This document shows, one piece after another, positions 17,917 through 22,701 of a stretch of 22,701 nucleotides of DNA. A program made the position numbers and the translations under genes. The stretch lies in NCBI GenBank assembly GCA_030531025.1, contig JAUMTV010000030.1, positions 4,750-27,450 of the forward strand, in the 5' to 3' direction. Below the pieces are notes generated by a model. That model had not been told where the DNA came from, made no database searches, and worked only from the letters and a program-made list of their open reading frames with translations. Source of the stretch: Turicibacter sp. (GTDB lineage: Bacteria > Bacillota > Bacilli > MOL361 > Turicibacteraceae). The stretch's first letter is position 1. The number at the start of each line of letters is the position of its first letter.

Positions 17917-19179
17917 ATGGAAAAGATTATAGTTAGAGGTGGAAGAAAACTTCAAGGAGAAGTTGATATAAGTGTTGCAAAGAATGCAGTATTACCTATA
18001 ATAGTTGCAACTATTTTAAATCCCACAGAGATAATTCTAAAAAAAGTACCTATGTTAGAAGATGTAACAGTTTTAATAAATTTATTAAGAGAATTAAACT
18101 GTGAAGTGAAGTTTTCGCCAATAACAGGAGATTTAAAAATAAATACTTCAAACTTAAGAGAAATAGAAGCAAATAATGAGTTAATACGTAAGATGAGAGC
18201 ATCGTTTTTAGTAATGGGGCCGATGTTAGCTAGATTTGGAAGATGTAAAATATCAATGCCAGGAGGATGTAATATAGGAAGTAGACCTGTAGATCTTCAC
18301 TTGAAAGGATTTAAAACATTAGGAATAGATTCTGAAATAGGATATGGATATGTTGAAGCTAAAGTTAAAAATCTACATGGAAATAGAATATACTTAGATT
18401 TCCCATCTGTAGGAGCTACTGAAAATATTATGATGACTTCTGTATTAGCATCTGGAATTACAATTATAGAAAATGCAGCTGAAGAACCAGAAATATGGGA
18501 TTTGGCAAGATTTTTAAATAGTATGGGTGCAAAAATAGAAGGGGCTGGATATGGAAGAATAACTATACGGGGTGTATCAGAATTAAAGCAGCCTGAACCA
18601 TTTACACCGATTTTTGATAGGATTGAAGCTGGTACATTTATGGTTGCAGCAGGAATAACAAATAGTAAAATAGCTATAAATGGAGTTAATGAAGAACATT
18701 TGATGCCAACAATTGAGAAGTTAAAAGAATGTGGTGTTTACTGCAAGATGGATGGGGAAAAGATGATAGTAGATGGAACAGGAGAAAAAAGACCTGTAGA
18801 TATAAAAACAATGCCTTATCCAGGATTTCCAACTGATATGCAGGCGCAAATGATGGCATTATTATCAATTACTAAAGGTGCTAGTGTAATAACTGAAACT
18901 GTATTTGAAAATAGATTTATGCATGTTGGAGAACTCGGTAGAATGGGAGCAAACATTAAGATTGATGGAAGAATTGCTATTGTTGAAGGTGTAAATAATC
19001 TTACTGGATGTCAAGTTAAAGCAACTGATTTAAGAGCGGGAGCAGCCATGATTTTAGCTGGATTAGTTGCAAATGGGCAAACAGAGATAGGAGAAATATA
19101 TCATATAGATAGGGGATATACTAATATAGAGGATAAGTTTAGAAAACTGGGAGCAGAAATATATAGAACCTATAAATAA
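17917..19179 (+). CDS. murA: UDP-N-acetylglucosamine 1-carboxyvinyltransferase
   Basis: Transfers enolpyruvate from PEP to UDP-GlcNAc, the first committed step of peptidoglycan synthesis; the fosfomycin target. The start is the ATG at 17917 (MEKIIVRGGRKLQGEV) because GGAGG lies five bases upstream; an ATG at 17905 overlaps that site. 420 residues. Lys22-Asn23 (AKNAVLPI) and Cys118 in PGGCNIGSRPVDLH are the PEP and fosfomycin residues. Cys rather than Asp at this position predicts fosfomycin sensitivity of the enzyme. It sits after ywmB as in Bacillus, but no spoIID follows. A terminator separates it from spoIIQ. Confidence 0.97.
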   Translation: MEKIIVRGGRKLQGEVDISVAKNAVLPIIVATILNPTEIILKKVPMLEDVTVLINLLRELNCEVKFSPITGDLKINTSNLREIEANNELIRKMRASFLVMGPMLARFGRCKISMPGGCNIGSRPVDLHLKGFKTLGIDSEIGYGYVEAKVKNLHGNRIYLDFPSVGATENIMMTSVLASGITIIENAAEEPEIWDLARFLNSMGAKIEGAGYGRITIRGVSELKQPEPFTPIFDRIEAGTFMVAAGITNSKIAINGVNEEHLMPTIEKLKECGVYCKMDGEKMIVDGTGEKRPVDIKTMPYPGFPTDMQAQMMALLSITKGASVITETVFENRFMHVGELGRMGANIKIDGRIAIVEGVNNLTGCQVKATDLRAGAAMILAGLVANGQTEIGEIYHIDRGYTNIEDKFRKLGAEIYRTYK

Positions 19180-19182
19180 CAC

Positions 19183-19213
19183 TTAGGAGCCACTTGAGGG
19201 CTCCTAATTTTTT
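19183..19213 (+). terminator. murA terminator
   Basis: TTAGGAGCC (19183-19191) pairs with GGCTCCTAA (19199-19207), loop of seven, followed by T6. It begins three bases after the murA stop. Confidence 0.88.
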
Positions 19214-19260
19214 GCGAAATTTTTTGTAGAAATTTGGCGTATAAAAGTTGCATTTAAAAT

Positions 19261-19289
19261 GAATTAATTTACTTTTACGGGCAAGAATA
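19261..19289 (+). promoter_or_regulatory. Candidate sigma-F (forespore) promoter of spoIIQ
   Basis: GGCAAGAATA at 19280-19289 fits the Bacillus sigma-F -10 consensus GGNRANAHTR at every position. The -35 element is weak (GAATTA at 19261-19266, spacing shorter than ideal). spoIIQ is sigma-F dependent in Bacillus, which supports the reading. Confidence 0.45.
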
Positions 19290-19308
19290 CAAAACAGGAG
19301 GTGTTTAA

Positions 19309-20154
19309 ATGGACCAAAATAAAAAAAATAAAGTAAAGGACTTTTTCAGAAAGGAGGGCTTTTACTTAGTATTATTTGTTTGCCTATGTATTGTTGCAAC
19401 TGTAGCAGCATTTACAATTAGAAAAAATTCTGTTGCTAATGAGCAAAATAAGGCAAATAACGAATTATCTTTAAATGAGGTGGAGGATAATACTTCTTCA
19501 GAAACAGATTCTAACTTTAATAAGCAAAATGCTGAAAGAGTAGAAAATAACGATGAATTAGCTAATAGTAATGAGGAAAGTTTATCTGAGCCAGAGGTTG
19601 CAAATGCAACAGAAGAAGTTGCAAATGCAGAGGAAGAAGTAGCAACTAATGATCAAGAACAAGTTGCTGAAAATCAAGTTACAGAAGAAGAAGTGGCAGA
19701 TGTTTCTGCAGGAACAGATACACAAGTAGTTTTATCATTACCTATAGATGGTAGTGTAGCTATTTCAAGAGAATTTGGAACAATGATTAGAACTTATGTA
19801 GATGAAACTAGAAGTGAAGATACATCTAGAAGAGGTATTGATATTAATGCTTCAGTAGGAACTATAGTTAAAGCTGCTGCTGAAGGTCAGGTGGAAGAAG
19901 TAGCAAGTAACACTACTGATGGTACTTATGTAGTTATTGCTCATGCAAATGGATTAAAGACAAAGTACACTAACTTAAGCGAAGAGGTTAAAGTTGCAGT
20001 TGGAGATGTTGTTAGTACTGGAACAGAAATAGGTACAGTTGGTAATACTTCAGGTATATTTACATCAAAAGTTTGTGGTGATGTACTAAATGTTCAAGTA
20101 CAAGATGCGAATGGCAATGATGTTGATCCTAGTGCATACTTTGATTTAAAGTAA
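19309..20154 (+). CDS. spoIIQ: SpoIIQ-like forespore membrane protein with degenerate LytM (M23) domain
   Basis: In Bacillus and Clostridioides, forespore SpoIIQ pairs with mother-cell SpoIIIAH across the intermembrane space during engulfment. 281 residues: short cytoplasmic N-terminus, one membrane helix (about 18-37), an acidic low-complexity linker (45-138, with repeats such as EVANATEEVANAEEEVA), then an M23 domain (140-279). The domain keeps the fold markers SRRGIDINA and GTYVVIAHANGLKTKYTNLS. However, the zinc/catalytic positions read Arg174 (HxxxD His), Asp178 kept, Asn222 (for the His of YxHL) and Asn261 (for the His of LHFEV). Peptidase activity is therefore unlikely and a scaffold role probable. 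AGGAGGTG precedes the ATG. spoIIID follows, as in Bacillus. Confidence 0.85.
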   Translation: MDQNKKNKVKDFFRKEGFYLVLFVCLCIVATVAAFTIRKNSVANEQNKANNELSLNEVEDNTSSETDSNFNKQNAERVENNDELANSNEESLSEPEVANATEEVANAEEEVATNDQEQVAENQVTEEEVADVSAGTDTQVVLSLPIDGSVAISREFGTMIRTYVDETRSEDTSRRGIDINASVGTIVKAAAEGQVEEVASNTTDGTYVVIAHANGLKTKYTNLSEEVKVAVGDVVSTGTEIGTVGNTSGIFTSKVCGDVLNVQVQDANGNDVDPSAYFDLK

Positions 20155-20157
20155 TTA

Positions 20158-20194
20158 TTTTAAGTATCAACCATTTTATGGTTGATACTTAAAA
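20158..20194 (+). terminator. Strong hairpin after spoIIQ
   Basis: A perfect 16-bp stem (20158-20173 with 20179-20194, loop TTTTA) begins three bases after the stop codon. The T-rich run starts several bases later, so termination efficiency is uncertain. Confidence 0.65.
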
Positions 20195-20271
20195 ATATTT
20201 ATTTTTTATCTAAACTTTATGAATTTTTTTATGTTGAGTAAATAATAAATAGAGGTTAAGGAGGTAGAGTT

Positions 20272-20526
20272 TTGAAAGATTATATTGAAGAAAGAGTTTT
20301 AGAAGTTGCGCAGTATATAATTGACTCAAAGGCTACAATAAGAAAAACAGCAAAAGTATTTGGTGTAAGTAAGAGTACCATTCATAAGGATATGACTGAA
20401 AGATTACCTAAAATTAATCCAGCAATAGCAGAACAAACACATTTAATATTGGAATTAAATAAATCAGAAAGACATATAAGAGGCGGAGAAGCTACAAAGA
20501 TGAAATACAAGGAAAACGAATTATAA
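20272..20526 (+). CDS. spoIIID: Sporulation transcription factor SpoIIID
   Basis: Mother-cell DNA-binding regulator that modulates sigma-E genes and helps switch to sigma-K. 84 residues, close to the Bacillus length. The start codon is TTG at 20272, supported by AAGGAGGT six bases upstream and by an N-terminus DYIEERVLEVAQYI matching the family. A helix-turn-helix is at about 22-44 (TIRKTAKVFGVSKSTIHKDM), with the conserved TERLPKINP following and the basic tail RHIRGGEATKMKYK. It lies between spoIIQ and mreB, the classical arrangement. No clear sigma-E promoter was found in the 77 bases after the upstream hairpin. Confidence 0.95.
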   Translation: MKDYIEERVLEVAQYIIDSKATIRKTAKVFGVSKSTIHKDMTERLPKINPAIAEQTHLILELNKSERHIRGGEATKMKYKENEL

Positions 20527-20531
20527 AAACA

Positions 20532-20560
20532 TTGAATGATAAATTCATTACATATATAAT
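20532..20560 (+). promoter_or_regulatory. Sigma-A promoter of mreB/mbl
   Basis: TTGAAT (20532-20537), 17-base spacer, TATAAT (20555-20560). It gives vegetative expression of the actin-like gene independent of spoIIID, which ends five bases before the -35. Confidence 0.75.
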
Positions 20561-20628
20561 TATAGTAGGAATAAATTTGTAGAAAAAACAATTATTTTGA
20601 AATTATTATATATTTAGGAGTGAATTAA

Positions 20629-21663
20629 ATGTGGTTTTGGAGAAGTGGTAGCGACTTAGGAATAGATTTAGGAACAGCTACTGTACTTGTGTATGTTAAA
20701 GGAAAAGGTATTTTATTAAAAGAGCCATCAGTTGTGGCTATTAATAAAAATAACAATAAAGTGTTAGCAGTTGGTGAAGAGGCCAGAAAAATGATTGGTA
20801 GAACACCTGGAAATATAGTTGCAGTCAGACCATTGAGGGACGGTGTTATTTCAGATTATGATATAACAGAAAAAATGCTTAAAGCTTTTATAAAAAAGGC
20901 ATGTGGAAAAGGTAGAGTAATAGCTCCTAAAGTGATGGTATGTATACCATCTCAAGCAACTGAGGTAGAAAAAAGAGCTGTTGTAGATGCAACAATGAAT
21001 TCAGGAGCTAAAAGAGTACATCTTATAGAAGAACCATTGGCAGCAGCAATTGGTGCAGGATTAGATATAACTAAACCAGATGGGCATATGATAGTTGATA
21101 TTGGTGGTGGGACAACTGATATAGCTGTAATTTCATTAGGTGGAGTAGTTATAAGAGAATCAATTAAGGTTGCTGGTGATAAATTTGATGAGGCAATTAC
21201 AAGATATGTTAGAAATAGATATAAGATTCTAATTGGAGAAAAAACAGCTGAGGATTTAAAGGTGACAATTGGATCAGTATTTAAAGGATCAAGAAATTTA
21301 ACGACTACAATGAAAGGAAGAAATTTAATCACAGGTTTACCTGATGAAATAGTTATTTCTACTGAAGAGTTAAGAGAAGCATTAATGGAGCCTGTATCAT
21401 TAATAGTTGATAGTGTAAAATCAGTGTTGGAGAAAACTCCACCAGAGTTATCTGCAGACATAATAGAAAAGGGAATATTAATGACCGGTGGTGGTGCATT
21501 AATTGATGGATTGGATAAGCTTATCGAAGAAAATACAGGTATATCAGTTAAAATAGCAGAAGATTCAGTTGAAGCTGTTGCAATAGGAACTGGTGAAGTT
21601 TTAAGCTATGTCAATAAATTGGACAACGATTTTTCAAGTAGAGAGATACAATTAATAAATTAA
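20629..21663 (+). CDS. mreB: MreB/Mbl-family rod-shape-determining actin homologue
   Basis: ATP-dependent membrane-associated filament protein that guides cell-wall elongation. 344 residues. The actin-fold phosphate loops are GIDLGTATVLVYVKGKG (11-27) and VDIGGGTTDIAVISLGG (156-172); the adenosine motif is TGGGALIDGLD (286-296). The N-terminus MWFWRSG is short, hydrophobic and aromatic, a likely membrane-insertion tip. The position after spoIIID corresponds to mbl in Bacillus. The residues are mixed: NIVAVRPLRDGVISDY is Mbl-like, while EEPLAAAIGAG is MreB-like. It has its own sigma-A promoter. AGGAG lies several bases before the ATG. Confidence 0.94.
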   Translation: MWFWRSGSDLGIDLGTATVLVYVKGKGILLKEPSVVAINKNNNKVLAVGEEARKMIGRTPGNIVAVRPLRDGVISDYDITEKMLKAFIKKACGKGRVIAPKVMVCIPSQATEVEKRAVVDATMNSGAKRVHLIEEPLAAAIGAGLDITKPDGHMIVDIGGGTTDIAVISLGGVVIRESIKVAGDKFDEAITRYVRNRYKILIGEKTAEDLKVTIGSVFKGSRNLTTTMKGRNLITGLPDEIVISTEELREALMEPVSLIVDSVKSVLEKTPPELSADIIEKGILMTGGGALIDGLDKLIEENTGISVKIAEDSVEAVAIGTGEVLSYVNKLDNDFSSREIQLIN

Positions 21664-21686
21664 TTATTATGATATTTTTATTATAT

Positions 21687-21721
21687 AATAAAGCTAGAAG
21701 TGATTAACTTCTAGCTTTATT
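21687..21721. terminator. Bidirectional terminator between mreB and yyaC
   Basis: A 15-bp perfect stem (21687-21701 with 21707-21721, loop GATTA) with AT-rich flanks on both sides. It serves the plus-strand mreB transcript and the minus-strand yyaC transcript, whose stop codon lies in the stem. Confidence 0.8.
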
Positions 21722-22250
21722 TATTAATTATAGTATTTAGGTAATATGCATGAATTAAGCCGTGAGAAATAATTTTTGCCATTTCAAATACCAAGTGAAG
21801 TCGTATACTCCTAGAAGTAAAGAATTCAGCAGTATCACTTGAATCAATTATTCCTATTATTGAAGCAGTACCAACATCGGGTAAAGATTTTCCAACACCC
21901 TTTCCAGGATGAATTGGATAATCGCGAGTATGAATTTCCCCTATTGAGTTCGTGTCTCCTAAACATGCATCAATACCTATTATAGAGGCAGTAGGATGTA
22001 TTTTGTTTATTTCAATTAACTTTTTGTCAAGATTTAGTGCATGAATAGGATCTTTTAATGTACCATATACAGGTAAGGGAAAATTATGTTCTTCAAGAAA
22101 TGTTCCAACTAATGGTCCCAAACAATCACCGACACATTTATCAGTGCCAATACAAACTATTATAGTATCAGAGTTAATATACTTTCTCATAAATTCAGCA
22201 ATTTCATAGTATGCTAAATTAGATTTATAGTTAAATTTTCGTTTTATCAA
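21717..22250 (-). CDS. yyaC: YyaC-family putative sporulation protein (GPR-like fold)
   Basis: Found in spore formers and distantly related to the germination protease GPR; the biochemical role is not established. The start is proposed at the TTG at 22250 because AGGGGTG lies six bases upstream. The ATG at 22268 would put that site inside the gene and has none of its own. The product is then 177 residues. Conserved blocks: IVCIGTDKCVGDCLGPLVG (about 31-49, with Asp37 and Asp42 as candidate acidic active-site residues by analogy), IIGIDACLGD (90-99), and PGKGVGKSLPDVGTASI (115-131). No signal peptide. It is convergent with mreB and monocistronic. The family call is firm; the proteolytic role is inference. 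Confidence 0.85.
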   Translation of the reverse strand: MIKRKFNYKSNLAYYEIAEFMRKYINSDTIIVCIGTDKCVGDCLGPLVGTFLEEHNFPLPVYGTLKDPIHALNLDKKLIEINKIHPTASIIGIDACLGDTNSIGEIHTRDYPIHPGKGVGKSLPDVGTASIIGIIDSSDTAEFFTSRSIRLHLVFEMAKIISHGLIHAYYLNTIINK

Positions 22251-22559
22251 ATAATTCACCCCTATCATGATAATAGATGAAAGAATATCATATATAAAAT
22301 ATATGATTGGAGGTTTGATAATATAATTTTATTAAGAAAATAATACAGATCAACTTTCAATATTAAAATATTCTTGCAATTATAATATATTTTTATGGAA
22401 TCATATATGTTACTAAAATAAATAAAATAGTGTTAGTTTTATTTATGTTAATATGTTAATTATTTTTTAAATAAAAATGAATATTGTATTTAAAAGAAGA
22501 AAAAGAGAGAAAATAAGAGTTAAATAAGAATAATATTGAAAAAACGCTAAAAATGAGAG
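22251..22559 (+). other. AT-rich divergent gap between yyaC and tRNA-Tyr
   Basis: No open frame of coding character. It holds a 21-bp palindrome (ATCATATAT AAA ATATATGAT, 22287-22307) in the yyaC upstream region and an isolated GGAGG (22309-22313) with no frame after it. No clear promoter for yyaC is seen on the minus strand. Confidence 0.4.
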
Positions 22560-22588
22560 TTGATTTATATTAGCTTTAATTATATACT
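22560..22588 (+). promoter_or_regulatory. Sigma-A promoter of the tRNA gene(s)
   Basis: TTGATT (22560-22565), 17-base spacer, TATACT (22583-22588). The start site is expected near 22595, about 54 bases before the tRNA. Confidence 0.8.
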
Positions 22589-22648
22589 AGTCCTTGTCAG
22601 TTCGGCAGTAACATAACGAACGGCAGTAAAGTTATTAATATAAGATAT

Positions 22649-22701
22649 GGGGGAGTTCCCGAGTGGCCAAAGGGGGCAGACTGTAAATCTGTTGCGATTC
22701 G
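22649..22701 (+). tRNA. tRNA-Tyr (GTA), 5' part, cut by the window edge
   Basis: Acceptor 5' strand GGGGGAG (22649-22655), D-arm with CCC and the GTGG loop (22658-22674), anticodon arm GCAGA / CTGTAAA / TCTGT with anticodon GTA at 22683-22685, then the beginning of a long variable arm (TGCGATTCG). The class II shape with a GTA anticodon fits bacterial tRNA-Tyr. The variable arm end, T-arm and 3' acceptor strand lie beyond the window. Confidence 0.93.

Noticed and set aside
20952..21461. Minus-strand open frame of 169 codons over mreB
   Set aside because: Antisense to the conserved core of an actin homologue, with a Ser/Pro-rich translation typical of a reverse-strand shadow.
22309..22326. 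GGAGG followed by TTG as a tiny plus-strand gene
   Set aside because: The frame closes after three codons (TTG ATA ATA TAA).

Overview
The window is a chromosomal housekeeping region of a low-GC, spore-forming Firmicute, most likely Clostridium sensu stricto. The support is very AT-rich DNA with AT-biased codons, strong GGAGG-type ribosome binding sites, sporulation genes (spoIIQ, spoIIID, yyaC), a clostridial-type biosynthetic thiolase behind an apparent Rex operator, and gene orders typical of the group (tdk-prmC-prfA, atpIBEFHAGDC, ywmB-murA). No mobile elements, CRISPR arrays or phage genes were seen.

Layout. Positions 1-632 hold the 3' end of rho, which converges on rpmE (bL31, minus strand) across two back-to-back intrinsic terminators. 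From 1179 a plus-strand cluster carries tdk, a DUF1385-PrmC fusion, prfA, a small two-helix membrane protein of unknown function and ywlC (tRNA t6A synthesis). rpiB and upp follow, then a dCMP deaminase gene. thl (acetyl-CoA acetyltransferase) has its own promoter, overlapped by a 37-bp near-perfect palindrome that contains a Rex-type site. A gap of about 650 bp, with a folded-looking leader at its end, precedes the complete nine-gene F1Fo ATP synthase operon (10336-16929). After it come a ywmB-like secreted protein gene and murA, then spoIIQ (degenerate LytM domain), spoIIID (TTG start) and an mreB/mbl gene. yyaC is on the minus strand and shares a bidirectional terminator with mreB. The window ends inside a tRNA-Tyr gene with its own strong promoter.

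Functional themes. Translation and its quality control are served by bL31, RF1, the methyltransferase that should modify RF1, t6A synthesis and tRNA-Tyr. Pyrimidine salvage is served by Tdk, Upp and dCMP deaminase. Energy metabolism is served by thiolase and ATP synthase, and envelope and sporulation by MurA, YwmB, SpoIIQ, SpoIIID, MreB and YyaC. Several annotated starts were moved downstream to match ribosome binding sites (rpmE, tdk, rpiB, atpA, ywmB, murA, yyaC).

Most of the window is conventional. The items most worth a second look are the structured atp leader, the Rex-like palindrome at thl, the DUF1385-PrmC fusion next to its substrate gene, the ligand-poor SpoIIQ with no spoIID between murA and spoIIQ, and the ion-site residues of the c subunit.
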